DNA of 64,000 nt. It comes from Grifola frondosa (lineage: Eukaryota; Basidiomycota; Agaricomycetes; Polyporales; Grifolaceae). The stretch is from assembly GCA_001683735.1 (NCBI GenBank), contig LUGG01000006.1, positions 558,001 to 622,000 of the forward strand, read 5' to 3'. The notes below the pieces were generated by a model. That model worked only from the letters and a program-made list of their open reading frames with translations. It did not search any database and was not told the origin of the DNA. The translations under genes and the position numbers were made by a program. Positions 45,075 through 59,034 of this stretch are shown here, piece after piece (the first letter of the stretch is position 1; every line of letters starts with the position of its first letter).

Positions 45075-45583
45075 TAATAAATCGCTGCTAATCTCTTTAG
45101 TCGCATCGTGCAACGTACGCGTCCGCTCATTGCATTGCATTGAGACACACCGAACGTCGGGGGCGGCCCCGAGAAGAATGTGTAGTGTACAGCGCTGGAG
45201 TGGTAATGTGGGAAGCGCCAGCGCGCGGCGGGGACCGCCCTGTGACCGACCGGCAGTGCCTTGTTTGAGATGCAATCATTTTTGAATGTGTGTCTCACAA
45301 ACAGTCTCGGACAACGACGGACTGTGGCAGTGAATTCAACGCACAAAACCTACCTCGCCGTGCATGCACCGCTCTCGCACGCTTCCTATATCTAGCACGC
45401 CAGCACAACGCCTCTCCGCCGCAGCCGTAGTGATCGTGTACCAGGAGCACTTGCAAGCACTACACCATACTGCGACAGCCTCGTTTCCGTGGCACAGCCC
45501 TTAAGTACTCCGCGCTTGTAGGCGAGCAACCGACCTTCCACACCACCACGTACACCACATCCTACTAGCGCTCGTCGTGCATC
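45075..45583. other. Intergenic, no gene seen
   Basis: This is the promoter region of the Rgd2-like gene. Minus-strand open frames (44864-45346 and 45392-45634) are arginine-rich shadows of GC-rich sequence. Confidence 0.5.
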
Positions 45584-48500
45584 ATGGCGGTCTTGTCTCT
45601 CCCGCTCACTTTCCAGAACTCGTTCTGGACACAAGACTACAGAAAGGGGTTAGAAGTGCTATATGCTCAGCTCGAGCAGGTAGGACAGGCCAGTTACTTG
45701 CGCCGTGCAGCTACTCACGAGAGACGATCCAGAGCGTCGCAGAGAACTCAGAGATTGTCGCATTCATTAGAGTACGCGGCTTCCCGGGATATCTCCTTGC
45801 CTAAATATTAACGGATCGTGCAGGCGCGTGCAGCAGCTGAAAGCGCGATTGCAGCGACCTTGGCAACTCCTGCGCGTGGAGGTAACCGTTGTTGCTGGGA
45901 TATCACTGGAAATCTGCTCACGATCAACATGTAGCGTCTGTTTTCGATGATGATGACGGTGCATCGTTGCTTATGGCTTTCCGCGGATTGAAAGAGGAGT
46001 CTCTCACACAGGGGAAAGCTCATGAAACTGTCGCGAATGAATTGCAAGCCAAGGTCGCAGATCCGTTTGAGCAATGGGCTGCTGGTTACAAGGTATGTCG
46101 CTGTCCTCTCCGCTGCCTCCTCGGTGCTTACATGGTGCGCAGGAACGTATTCATGCTAGCAAGGCGAACTTGCTTGATGGCTGGATGTACACGTACGAAT
46201 TGTCTTCGGAAGAGGTACGTTGTCGCCGTTGTCGTTATTCAAGACTATATATGAAATCATTCGCAGGTCATGAAGTTAAAGAACGACTATCTCAACAAGA
46301 CGCGTCGTGCTGACGAGGCTGAAGATGAGTAAGTGCTTCAAAGCTAAACCGTCTAGTTTTCACAGTACTGAGCGCGAGACTAGTGCTCGCTTCGCCCCCA
46401 TCACTCATCCCGTCGGCGATCAATACACCACATCTCCGAAGCTTGTTCCTCATGGACACCATGCATCTCCGCGTGCACCGACTCGTCAGGCTACGATGTC
46501 CGAGCGGATAACTCAGCGCCTTAAAGAATTCCGGCTAAACGCCACCAGTTCCCCTGCACAAGAGCACAAGTCCGAGGTGACCTTTGACGCCGATGAGGAG
46601 GAGAGGACTACGCCCAAAGTTGACAAGGGTAAAGGTAGGGCTATTGACGGCGATGTGACTCCTCAGAGGGTTGTATCTCCGCCACCGCTCGACCCCCCTC
46701 TCCCCCGGCGAAGGTAGCCCTACCAACTTTGAGCACAGATCCGGTACCCTTGCCTCCATCTCCCCAATGGAGTTAGCTGGGCTGCTGCTCCCGCTCTCTG
46801 AGGTATCTGCACTCCTGAGACGTGCGAAGAGTGAGTTGCCTTTGCGCCCTGTTCGCTTCCCGCTCTTGGGCGAATACCAGGAATGTTTCTCGGGCGAGGA
46901 ATTCGCTTCGTGGCTCAAGGACAACGTTCCGGGCTTCGAGGGCAATCTTGACCGAGCTGAAGTCGCCGCGAAGATCTTGACCGAGAAGCATAATCTACTC
47001 CGCAGGCTCGGGGAACTGGGTAATGACTTTGAGGACGCGGATGATGCGTTTTATCAGTTCAGACCTAAGGTATTTATCCCTGCATGCATGTGGTCGGGTA
47101 TTACTCACGGCCTTTTGGAGGCTTTCAACCTTGATGCACCTCCTGCCAAACCCGTACAACAATTGCTGTCTCCGGCGCAGAAATTATCTCCTCTTGCCCA
47201 AGATATCTCTCTTCGGACGAACACTCTTGCAAATCTTGTCTCCAAGGCATTCTCTACTAATGGCGAGCCTGCGTATATCCGGGCACGTCGCGAGGCCGAA
47301 GTTGCCGACAAGGAATATCGCATCGCTGTACGCAAACTCGACAGACAGAGGCTCGGGCTTGAAGAACGAGTCCAGGAATCGCTCAAGACGTTGCAGAAGT
47401 GGGAGCTGGATAGGCTCCACTCGGTCAAGACTGGTGCGTGTTGGCGTCGTTTCTGGCGCCTCTACTAACCGCTGTTTATGCAGTGCTCCTCCAGTACCAC
47501 AAGTGCCTGTCAAGTCTTCGCGCTACGCTTGCTCCCTCCGTGGAACGGTCGTCCACACTCATTGATGCTTATCAGCCAGAGTCTGATATCAAGGTGCTGA
47601 TCGAACGGTACCGCACTGGACCGTTCCGCCCCGTGCCGCAAGTGTACGAATCCATCACCCATGACGAGTCTGACGTCGTGTTTGGCATCGATCTGAGGAA
47701 GTGGGCGGACAGTGGGTTGTGGAACGGAAACGGTTCTGGAGAGAAGAAGGATGAGATACCGCCGGTGCTGACCGCCATGCTCGCAGCTTTAGGCGACTTG
47801 TATCCCAAGCTTCCGGATGATGCAGGTAAGAATGCATGCATTGACTGCATCAGCAAACATTCAGATATGTCCCCTTTCAGAGCGTCGCAAAACATGGATA
47901 TACGATGTGCCGCTCCCTGCTGTGCATCACCTTCGTGAAACATTGAACGCCGTAGAGCCCGATCGCCCCTTCCCTGCCGACGCACTGGAGAAATATGATG
48001 CACCAGTGCTCGCAAGTGCCGTTAAGTTGTGGGCGCTCGAGCTGGACCCCCCTCTTTGTATGTACGAAGGTTGGGACGATTTCCGCAAGCTATATCCAAC
48101 TGGTAAGGCTTCTACCTTGCAGGAAGCATTTACATTTCTGACTACATGTCATGGACAGTTGGATCTAGTGCAAACGCTGAGGCTTCTTCTGAAGAGCAAC
48201 ATATTCTGGATTTGCAAGGTGCCTTACAGAAGTTGCCTAAGGTTCATCTGTTCGCGCTCGATACTATCGTCAAACATCTGAAGGCGTGAGTTGCCACATG
48301 CCTATCTCAGTTCGAAGCTCATTATATTCTAGCTTGATTGCTTCCACTGCTGAGAGCGAGACCGAGTCGAATGAGGTATTTGTAGCCAAATTGGCGCTGA
48401 CTATGGGTCGAAGTAAGTAATGCCGTCCATCTATACGTCTTCCCTTCTGACGCCAGTATTCTAGCCATCCTCAGGCCGAAGCAAGAGAACGAATTATCCA

Positions 48501-49660
48501 TCCAGGATCGTCATCCCACTTGTAGGTTTTGTGTTTATGTGTTTCTCTGATCGAACATAACGCTATCTCCAGTGCTCTTCATTGACCTTGTGAATAAGTA
48601 TGACGAGATCATTCCACCGACCATCACCAAAAAGAAGCGAGAATCTGACCGCAGAGTGCCTGTCCGCCGGCGGACGCGTCCTGTCGACATGCGGATGAGC
48701 CGGAGCCGTATCTCTGCTGGTGCCGATCTCAAGGAGTTGCATGCTCAGCAGCTTGCTCAGCGCACCGGATTAAGAATGAAGTCTCCTCCCCCAGTTGTGC
48801 CTTCTCTTCCGCAAATTCCTGCAAGTCCTGGCATCATATCGGACGAGCCCGCCGCGGTTACTGATGCTCCTGCGCAGTCTTTCACTGCAGAGCCGGAGGA
48901 CCTTACGCTGCTGCCGCCTCCGCCTCCTCCCCATCAGCCCGGAGATATCGTTATCCAGGATAGCAGGACCATCGCTGACGTTCCGCCTCCTCCGCCTCTT
49001 CCTGAGACAACGCTGGACGTTCCTCCGCCTCCGCCTCACCCAGCAGCGGTCCCGCCGCCGCCTGCGCACCCGACCTTCAAAGAGCCCCCTCCGGAGCTAG
49101 AGGACGAGCCGTTCCGTCCTACCTTCAAGGAGCCCCCTCCTGAACCTGCTTCTCCCCCTCTGCTTCCGATGCCATCGTTCAAGGAGCCCCCTCCCGAGCC
49201 CGCGTCTCCTCCGCCCTCCGCGAGCTTCGCTGAGCCGAAAGGGGAAGATCCTGCGACGCCGCGGTCGACCGCTGTCCCGCCATTCACGCGTCGCGTTGGC
49301 TCGCCGAAGGTGTCTCCCACATCGACCACGTCGGGTTCGCGCAGCCCCTCGCCCTCGAAGACAGCCACTCCTCCGTCGGGAGGCGCTGCCGACACCGCAC
49401 GACTCCAGCGCGGACCGCGCCTCCAGCGGGGCCCTCGTCCGCCTTCCACGACTGGGAATGTGAGCGGGATGGTGAACTCCCTGAATAGACAGTCAATTGG
49501 CAGACCTCCGGCGTCACCGGGCGCGAACGGTGGCGCGGCGCTGGGGCGCTCGGGATCGCGCACGGTTGGAGGACATGGGAAAAGGAGTAGCCTGAGCCGG
49601 GTATCGGAATTCTCGAGGAGGACGATGGCGAGTGACGCGGAAGACGAGGTCGTGCAATGA
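45584..49660 (+). CDS. RGD2: Rgd2-like RhoGAP with F-BAR, DEP and RhoGAP domains and a proline-rich tail
   Basis: Rgd2-type proteins bind curved membrane through an F-BAR domain and regulate Cdc42/Rho5 in yeast. The N terminus MAVLSLPLTFQNSFWTQDYR and YRKGLEVLYAQLEQ starts the F-BAR domain. It continues with RAAAESAIAATLATPARG, AFRGLKEESLTQGKAHETVA and VMKLKNDYLNKTRRADEAED. A Ser/Pro-rich linker and a DEP domain (GEYQECFSGEEFASWLKDN, KILTEKHNLLRRLGE) interrupt it, after which the F-BAR resumes at RREAEVADKEYRIAVRKLDR. The RhoGAP part is VVFGIDLRKWADSG, RRKTWIYDVPLPAVHHLRET, LASAVKLWALELDPPL and LFIDLVNKYDEIIP. It lacks the usual G-x-F/Y-R-x-S-G finger. The last 300 residues are strongly proline-rich, with repeated FKEPPPE. 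The DEP insertion is known for this family. Confidence 0.88.
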
Positions 49661-50020
49661 GCTGGTCTTGGAGGATGTAGTATGATTCAGGTGAGTTCGG
49701 CGGATGGATCTATCGGTGTGGACTATGCACTGTGCTCTTATATAAAGGATACCTATGATGTCAATATTGAGCTGGAATCATTCTAACTTACTAACTTAAA
49801 TTCGACTGTGGTGGCGTGCTCAGACTGAGACCAATGTTCTGATTTCCTAAAGTGATAATATTTGGAGGCAGCCTTGCTCAATCCACGCCACAAAGGAGCC
49901 TGAGGTTGTAGTCACAATACACGTTGTGCGGAATGGATTAAAAGACACATACGACAAAAACTAATACAGAGAGGTACAAATCCCAACAAGATAAGTCAGA
50001 GACAGAATAACGAAACAGCC
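49661..50020. other. Convergent 3' intergenic region
   Basis: The Rgd2-like gene and the H2A gene end towards each other. No other feature is seen. Confidence 0.5.
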
Positions 50021-50677
<657 letters not shown>

Positions 50678-51104
50678 TTGTGCGTTTAGAGATGATTGAG
50701 GCGGTGTATGGCTTCAAGATAGTGGTGGAAGGAGAGAGGGACTGGAGGGGGGAAGACGCGAAGGTGGCAAGGGCTTATATAGCGCGCCTTGAAATTGAAG
50801 GTCCGACATGAAATAAACAAAGGTCGCGAATGCACGTGACCCACGCGTCTTAACTGGAACAATGAATGAACATAACGTTATGGGCGTCAGCTTGTCGCCG
50901 TTACGGTATCCGTAGGATGCCCGGGTTGGCTCTGGAGTGGCGATGCTGTCCGCGTTTTCAACACGAGGCCCGCGCAGACCTTGCAAGGCTTTATCATATT
51001 CTCTGCTCTCTTTCACCGTGCTAATCCGCACGACGAACACGCTCCTCGTGTTGCATGCATCTCTGAAGTCTGTTTTGCTGCACTACTAAAACAGCGCGGG
51101 CGAT
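50678..51104. promoter_or_regulatory. Divergent promoter region of histone H2A and the M50-like gene
   Basis: A 427-bp gap. It holds the H2A TATA box listed separately. No H2B gene lies here, although H2A and H2B are often divergent partners in fungi. Confidence 0.55.
50774..50781 (-). promoter_or_regulatory. TATA box of histone H2A
   Basis: The minus strand reads tatataag, about 97 bp upstream of the likely ATG, within GC-rich surroundings. Confidence 0.55.
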
Positions 51105-52382
51105 ATGTCGGTTCCCCAATACGTCCCTCGTCCCCCCATAGCTCCCAAAGTGCCGATCACCATCATGAACCCTGTAGCACCCACTCATGACCAGGTTCGT
51201 AGTTTTCGCTCTGATATCCTATCCCTTATCATGTCTTCACCGTACAGCTCACGCTGAGAATCTTCCTCTGCTCAGGTTCCCACTCTATATGTGGTGAGTC
51301 GCACCCTGTATCTATCTTTCGCCAACTCATCCCCTTCGAGATTGTTGTCTATGCTGTCGTGATATTTGCATTTTGGGTGATACCTGGCGCGCGGGTCGTC
51401 ATTACCCCCTTGAAGCTGTTCACTATTGGCTGGCATGAACTTTGTCATATTGTCATGGTGCGCCAACCTCAACTAACTGTCTTTGTCCACTCACTTCTCT
51501 GTGCTGTCCCCTTCACGTGAAGGCAATCATGACAGGTGGAACCGTTACAAAGGTTTCCATAGACCCCGATTTTGGCGGCGTCACGCTCGTAACGGGAGGT
51601 AGTCCAATGGCTATCCTTGCTGCAGGATATGTTGGATCCACTATATTCGGCGGCATCTTTATTATGGCGGGCTTTGACACGCTTGTCTCCAAGATCATGA
51701 GCTTCGTCATCGGACTTGGACTAGTTGCGCCCCTTGCTCTGGTTCGGAACAAACTGTTCGTGTCCTATGCTCGCTTTGCAGATTAGAACGGGAGCTGACG
51801 GAGTGAATGTTGCATATTTAGTACTATATTACTCACCATTGTATACGAAGGCCTCCTGATCGGATTTTGGTTTATTGACCATGCGTAAGTGTTGCAATAG
51901 CTTCCTCATCTGTTCATCCCCCTAAATTATCGTGCAAGCGTAGGCAGGCTTTACGTTGGTACTGCCTCTTCATAGGTGTCATGAAGTAAGTCAAGCCATT
52001 GTCCATCTCGCTGCGCCACTGACTTGCCCGTAATTCAAGCGCTCTTTACGTCGTATGTAAGTGATGTCAACGCTATGTTGACAATTTTTATTTATATCCA
52101 ACGACCCGCAGGGGATGTCGCCGACGATAAATATTTTCATAAGTCGAATGACTCGGATGCAACACAGTGGGCCTTTCTGTGTCCCAAGATCCCCGCGCAT
52201 GGTATGTGTTGCTGTGATCCACATCAACTTATTGTTCACCCATCCTAAATGAACAACGTGGATATTCAGGATGGGCAACGATCTGGATACTCTTCGAAAT
52301 AGCTGTGCTTATTGGATTCGTTCTCCTTGGTCTTGCATCGTTCAAACGCACAAAAGATCAGATGTATGCTGAGGCTGGTTAG
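51105..52382 (+). CDS. M50-like (M50B family) membrane zinc metallopeptidase homologue
   Basis: The product begins MSVPQYVPRPPIAPKVPIT. After short exons come a first membrane segment (IPFEIVVYAVVIFAFWVIPG) and the zinc-protease signature HELCH in FTIGWHELCHIVM, which fits HExxH. Then AIMTGGTVTKVSIDPDFGG and GGSPMAILAAGYVGSTIFGG follow, where the family has a conserved GYxG segment, with further helices SFVIGLGLVAPLALV, VYEGLLIGFWFIDHA and LRWYCLFIGVMNALYVVWD. The loop VADDKYFHKSNDSDATQWA and a last helix WATIWILFEIAVLIGFVLLG precede the end MYAEAG. Small introns and an 18-nt-scale exon (NALYVV) join in frame. The fungal members are uncharacterised; related bacterial and plant M50 proteins cleave within membranes. 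Confidence 0.83.
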
Positions 52383-53077
52383 TCGTTTTAATCACTCTAT
52401 CTGGCCTCCGAAATATCTGAACTGCATGTCTCCTGCAGCGCAATTTCTCCCAACATAGCTCACGGACGTCATCTGTCGGAAGTCTGTGCTAATGTAAATT
52501 CATTTTTGTCCAGGCCCAGTAAATGTCCGTATCATTCACCATGCCTCCGTATACCTGATCGCATTGCTGTTATTTCGCGGAAATGACGCTACGATGCTAT
52601 TCATCCACACAAATGTCATATATTCCACCTCTAATCTCTCCTGGGACGCTTTAATATCGTGCTCTTCTGATGGTTCATATTCTCGTTCTCGGCATGAATA
52701 TCCGTCACCGCACGATATCGTTCTTTTTCTGTGTCCACATCATTTACTACTTGAGGTATGCTACATAGTTCCAGGACTGGCGAAGAACATCTGACATGGT
52801 CTCAATTTCTGTACTTATGTTGCGGTGTAACGTTATTATGTTGAACTCAACAATTAGATTAGATCGGGGCAAACAGTGAACAGGGCGTAGCGCATCGATC
52901 GATTTTGAAGTTGGACGTTCACGTGTGACGTCAGCGGCCGATGGAAGCTTTGTGATTGGCTCGTTTTCTTCATTATGAGCTCTAGAGTCGGTATATAAGA
53001 CACGCGTTGCATTGCGTCCCCTCGACTCCCCTCGACGCGTCTTACTTGCCCCACGTCGTTCTTCTTCATTTTCAATC
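52383..53077. other. Intergenic; promoter of the debranching enzyme gene
   Basis: About 0.7 kb with no accepted gene. A TATA box near the right end is listed separately. Confidence 0.5.
52992..52999 (+). promoter_or_regulatory. TATA box of the glycogen debranching enzyme gene
   Basis: The sequence tatataag lies about 80 bp upstream of the ATG at 53078, a usual spacing for a fungal core promoter with a short leader. Confidence 0.6.
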
Positions 53078-56000
53078 ATGCCTAAAGCTCATACAGTCAG
53101 ATCTATGTTGCATTCTGTAAAGATACCAAAGGCAGCACCGATGGGCCCGCCGTCCGGTGACTCCTCGTCTCCAAAGACTCCCAAGACTCCCAAGACCCCT
53201 GCTGATGAAGGCATTGACTTCTTCGAGGCTGCATTCAAACAAGGAGAGAAGCCGATTTGTGTATACGAGTTGCGGTTAGATCCAGACGGTGGTCCTAATA
53301 AAGACACATCTGTTGAGTATAATTCCCTTCATCGCATCCTCAAAATGTCACAATGCGGCATGATCCTGCGTGATTATGGTTGCACTACGCTATATCTGCT
53401 CCTGATCAGACGCTTTGGCCTCATGTATTGACCATTCTCCACAGTACGTACGTCTTCCGCCGGCATATACCCCATATGTCCTCCGCGTATCTCTCGAAGC
53501 CGGAACTCCGGCCTCAAAGAATGGCGTGTTCAAGACAAACTTCCCTCTAGATGGTGGCCGATTCTCACGGGATCGACTCGCGGAAAGAAAGTGTGTTATA
53601 CTTTCGCGAAGAAAGTATGTCTTACTGACTCAGACTCATACAGGTTACCGACCAACTTCTCCAAGCCTATCCAGGTTGATCTACCTATCTCTCATGCTGG
53701 CGCATTCGTTTACTGGGTAGAGTACGACGGCGCCACCCCGGGCTCACGAATCAAGGGTCGTGAAGGCTATTTCAACATCGATCCCATTCTCCGCACGAAA
53801 TCACGCACCCCCATTCTTTCTTCGAACGGCTCTGTGTCCGCCAATGGTCCCACTGTTCAGTCGAACTACGTCAATCTGCCTCTTGACGGTCTTTCCATCC
53901 TAACGCTTGTGTCTAAGTGGATGGGTCCCACGACGTCTTGGCGCGACTACCTTTCCGAAAGCAGTGTCAGAGGCTACAACATGATTCATTGGACACCACT
54001 TCAGGAGAGGGGAGAAAGCGACAGTCCTTACTCTATCCGGAATCAGCTCATCTATGAGCCATCGATGTTTCCTGGAGGGAAAAAGGATCTTGGGATAGAT
54101 GGAGGTAAGGCTAAGCTTGAAGAGATGTTGAAGATTGCGAGAGAAGAGTATGGACTACTCAATCTGACGGACGTTGTCCTCAACCACACCGCCAATGACA
54201 GCCCGTGGTTGCTTGAACATCCTGAAGCAGGTAAGATTGATAGTGCATATTGCCACTCGAAGTCAGGCTTACCACAGACTCATGTCAGGTTATAGTCCCG
54301 CAAATACTCCTCATCTGACTCCTGCATTGGAGCTCGATACTGCCATGATCGAATTTTCTGCTTCGCTTCAGTCTGCCGGTTTGCCCACGGTTGTTACCTC
54401 TGAACAGGACGTCACCGCTCTCGTCGACGGTTTCCAGGCGTATGTCAAGGAGCTGAACATGTGGCAATATTATGTTTTGGATGTTACTCGAGAGCGCAGT
54501 GCCGTCAAGGAGGCACTAGACAAGCAAGAGGTCACTCCTTGGTCGGGCCAAGACGTTGCGCGCAAAACAGTTGTGCAGTTGGCAGAGGTCGTCAGGGCCT
54601 CGGGAGATGTGAAGGGACTAGGGAAGCTCGAACGAAGGTTCGGCACACATGTTTCCGGCCCTGTTGCAGCGGGTTTCGTCAAAGCTGCATTCGTGGATTT
54701 GACCGACAGCGGTGCCCTGGCGGACGCGTGGACACCGTGTAGTGGATGTCTTGAATGTCCCACTTTACGAAGAATGGAATACTGATACCAAAATCGCGAT
54801 GGATAACATCAAGAACAGGCTGAAGTACACGCGTCTCGAGGAGAACGGCCCGAAATTGGGACCCATAACTAAGCAGTAAGTTTTCCATTTGGTCGCACCT
54901 TTCCTCATGTTCCTCTCTGATTCTTAGCGCAGGTTACCTTTGGTCGAATCATACTTCACACGCCTGAATCACGCGGCTAGCTCTGACCCATTGAAATACT
55001 CGCTCGCCAATAACGGTTGGATTTGGAATGCCGATCCGCTTGCCAACTTTGCGCTACCGCCCTCAAAAGCCTACCTCAGACGCGAGGTCATCGTTTGGGC
55101 GACTGTGTCAAACTTCGCTACGGCGATAGTCCATCATCCAATCCTTGGTTATGGAACTACATGACCGAGTACGTTACCTCATTGGCGCGAACATTTGAAG
55201 GCTTCCGCATCGACAACTGTCATTCCACTCCATTACACGTCGGTGTAACATTGCTGGATGCAGCACGAGTGACCAATCCAAACCTTTATGTCTGCGCAGA
55301 GCTATTCACCGGGAGCGAAGAGATGGACACCATGTTTGTAAGCCGTTTGGGTATCAACAGCTTGATAAGAGAGGCGGGGAATGCTTGGGATCCGAAGGAG
55401 CTCTCCAGACTATTGTATCGCCATGGACTAGGGAAACCTCTTGGTTCGCTGCCTTTCTTGTATTGCTGAGCATATACTCATTATATCAATTCTCAGGCTC
55501 TATGGATGGCGCTTGCATGACGAGTAAAGAAGAGCTTCCCCCTCCCACCGGAAAGGGTCCGACACGACCGTGTATTGTTATTCCTCACAATGGCTCCGTC
55601 CCCCATGCTCTTTTCTACGACCTTACACATGACAATGAATCATATCTGCACAAACGTTCTGCAGAAGACGCCTTGTCTACTGGTGCACTCGTCACTTTCT
55701 CATTCTCGGCCATCGGCTCGGTGAAAGGATTCGACGACCTGTATCCGAAGTTGTTGAACCTGGTTGGCGAAAAGAGGAAGTACGAAGTGACCAAACTCGG
55801 AGAGCATAGCGGTATTGCGAAGGCTAAGCGACTCTTGAATGCGTTACATACTGAGATGGCGTTGGGCGGGTTTGATGAAGGACATGTGCACCAGGAGAAT
55901 GATGTGAGTTGCATCATGCCGTATGAATGGACTTCAGTTCTAATCCGCGTCTGGTAGTACATCATCTTACATCGAAACCAGCCCTCCACACAGAAGGGTT

Positions 56001-58635
56001 ATGTCCTCGTAGCGCACACAGCGTTTTCCAAAGGGTCGAAAGACCGTGGTTACAGTACGACTATTACCTCTATTCTGTTACATGACTAACATCCATCTCA
56101 GTCAGTCCGATCAAGCTCCGTAGAACGAAGGCGAAGTTCATTTACGGCGCCCACATTGATATATCTTCTTCCGAGGACGACAAAGATCCCGATACCTTGC
56201 GTGGACTTCCGGGAAAACTCGTCGAAATGTCTTCTGTCGTCGTCCCTCAGGGTCTTGACCACGAAGGGCCATATGCCGAGATTATTGTACCGGATTATTT
56301 CCCTCCCGGGAGCTTCATGTTGTTCGAGACTCTTCTCCCAGGTCTTGACTCTACCCTGGACGAATTTTGTGCATCAGGCGCGGAGGAGGCTTTTGGAGAC
56401 CTCACCCTCGTTGATCTCAACGTTGTGCTGCATCGTGCGGAAGGCGAGGAGAGAGATGCTACTAGTGGCGAGATTGGCACTTACACCGTTCCTGGTATGG
56501 GACCCTTGGTGTATTGCGGACTTGAGGGCTGGATGCACCCGCTGAGGCGCATCATGCGGTATAACGACCTCGGACATCCCCTCTGCGCTCATCTGCGAGA
56601 GGGTTCTTGGGCTTTGGATTACGTTCATTCGCGATTGTCGAAGTGAGTCACTCCACTTATATTGGGAATTATTCACTAATGCTACGATAGGCAAGTGGAT
56701 GTTTTCCCGCACTTGGCGAAACCAGCGCAGTGGTTCAAGGAGCGATTTGAGCGTATCAAAGAGAGCGTCCCACCGTTCTTGAGACCCAAGTATTTTGCGA
56801 TTGTCGTCTCTGAGGCATACAAAGTCTCTCGCCGCGTTGCAATCGAGCAGTTCTCGAACTTTGTCTCTAGCGGCCACTCGTTCACGCAAGATCTTGCGTT
56901 GTGTTCCATTCAAATGCATGGTCTCGTCAAATCAGCATCACTCGATCCTGGCAAACCCACGCCTTCACTTGCGGCTGGATTACCTCACTTCGCTTCTGGC
57001 TGGGCGCGATGCTGGGGACGAGATGTGTTCATCTCTCTTCGTGGACTGTTCCTTACTACCGGTAATTTCGTCGGTGCAAAATCTCATATTCTCGCCTTCG
57101 CTTCGACACTCAAGCACGGGTTGATTCCTAATCTGTTGGATTCCGTCCGGAACCCCAGGTATGCTTTTTCTATTCATGATAGTACATTATACTGACTGAA
57201 AGTCATCCAGGTATAACTCCCGTGACTCGCCCTGGTGGATGTTGCAAAACATCCAGGACTACGTAGCTAGCGCTCCAGATGGCCTGGCTTTACTCTCTGA
57301 ACCGGTCAAGCGACGATTCCCAAAGGATGATACCTGGGTTCCATGGAACGATTCTCGCGCCTATGCCTACTCTAGTACAATCGCGGAGATCATCCAAGAG
57401 ATCCTTCAGCGCCATGCCGAGGGAATATCCTTCCGAGAGTACAATGCCGGCCCGAATCTTGATATGCAGATGAAGGACGAGGGATTCAACATCGACATTA
57501 GGGTCGACTGGAACACTGGCATCATATTTGGAGGAAATGAGCACAACTGCGGGACTTGGATGGACAAGATGGGAGAATCTGTTCGCGCTGGTACGAAGGG
57601 CGTTCCAGGCACTCCGCGGGACGGTGCGCCTGTGGAGATCACCGGGCTGCTCAAGAGTACTTTGAGATGGCTAGATCAGATTTCGAACTCTGGCAAGTTC
57701 CCATTCAAGGGAGTCGACGTTGAAAGTGAGTTGTTCTCTATATGAGCTTTGCTTACATTAACGCTCTTTCGCAGCCGACGGAAAGCGACGCCTGGTCACA
57801 TACAAGGAATGGGGCAATTTACTACAAGCGTCCTTCGAGAAATGCTACTACGTTCCGCTCGGTGAGCAGCAATAACTTACAAGCCTTCCGTTCGCGCTTC
57901 TCATAGCCATTTCGTTCAGACCCCGCAGATGACCCCAAGTACAACGTCAATCCTAGCCTTGTAAACCGCAGAGGCATCTACAAAGACGTTTACGGATCGG
58001 GTTCCGGCAGGGAGTGGTCAGACTATCAGTTCCGTCCTAACTTCCCAATTGCAATGACGGTGGCGCCAGAGCTGTTCGACGATCAACATGCACTTCAGGC
58101 ACTTAAGCTGGCCGATGAGGTTTTGCGTGGTCCCCTTGGTATGAAGACTCTAGATCCTAAGGACATGCAGTACCGTCCTTACTACGATAACGCGAATGAT
58201 GGGACTGACGCCACCATCGCGAAGGGCCTGAATTACCACAATGCGAGTATTCCCTTTGTGGATTGTGTCAAGTTCCCTCCCTAATATTATGTTTTAGGGT
58301 CCCGAGTGGGGTTGGCCTCTGGGATATTTCCTTCGTGCATATCTTCATTTCGACACCAAAGTTGGATCGGGCAAGGAGGTTCGTTTCGATGCCATTCATC
58401 GTCATATTTTCGGCTAACACTCTGTTAGGACGCTGCTCAGACTTTGCATTATCTGCATCGTTTCCTCCTTAAACCTCATCTCCACATTCAAGTCGATCCC
58501 TGGGCTGGTTTGCCTGAGCTCACCAACAAGGATGGCGAACTGTGCCGCGATTCTTGTAACACACAGGCATGGAGTGCTAGTACCATGCTTGACTTCTTAG
58601 AGGAAGTACACAAGCTAAGTGCAGCTGTAGAATGA
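53078..58635 (+). CDS. GDB1: Glycogen debranching enzyme (4-alpha-glucanotransferase and amylo-1,6-glucosidase)
   Basis: This two-activity enzyme moves maltosyl or maltotriosyl units and then cuts the 1,6-linked glucose during glycogen breakdown. It begins [20 protein letters not shown]. The N-terminal half is GH13-like: [53 protein letters not shown] with the catalytic Asp, and [15 protein letters not shown] with the acid/base Glu. The C-terminal half (GH133) contains [75 protein letters not shown] and [19 protein letters not shown], ending [11 protein letters not shown]. There are at least a dozen exons and about 1,550 residues, normal size. One frame break at 54734-54735, before [14 protein letters not shown], is cured by adding two C. 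Confidence 0.92.
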
Positions 58636-59034
58636 TAGGACAATCGCGTTCGAAAGAAGAGAAACCTTGTATCAATTTTCCATGTTGTAGTACTGTCAGA
58701 TTACTCTGTTCCATTCCACACACGACTGTAGAAGCTTGAAGACTTCTCGCGAATCATATAATTGGACACTTCCTGGCTATTCAAAATGTTACGTCGTTAC
58801 TGGACTTTCTGTATCCAATATATCAATCCTTTTAAGTACGAGGAGGTTGCAATGTGCAGCAATACTTATTTGACGGCCGAACAATTAATTAATAGTGCGT
58901 GTTAACTTAAGCCTAGATAAGGGATTGTCTTGGTATTTTAACTCCTTAAGATAAGCATTCGTTTTCGATCGCCTTTGCCTGATCGCGTCTGCTCGTAATT
59001 GGATTCGCCATTCACCTGCTTGGATGCTCTTTGG
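58636..59034. other. Intergenic, AT-rich, no gene seen
   Basis: 3' flank of GDB1 and promoter of PAT1. Confidence 0.5.

Noticed and set aside
49036..49563. 175-codon glycine/arginine-rich minus-strand frame
   Set aside because: It is the mirror of the proline-rich tail of the Rgd2-like gene, where CCN codons give GGN on the other strand.
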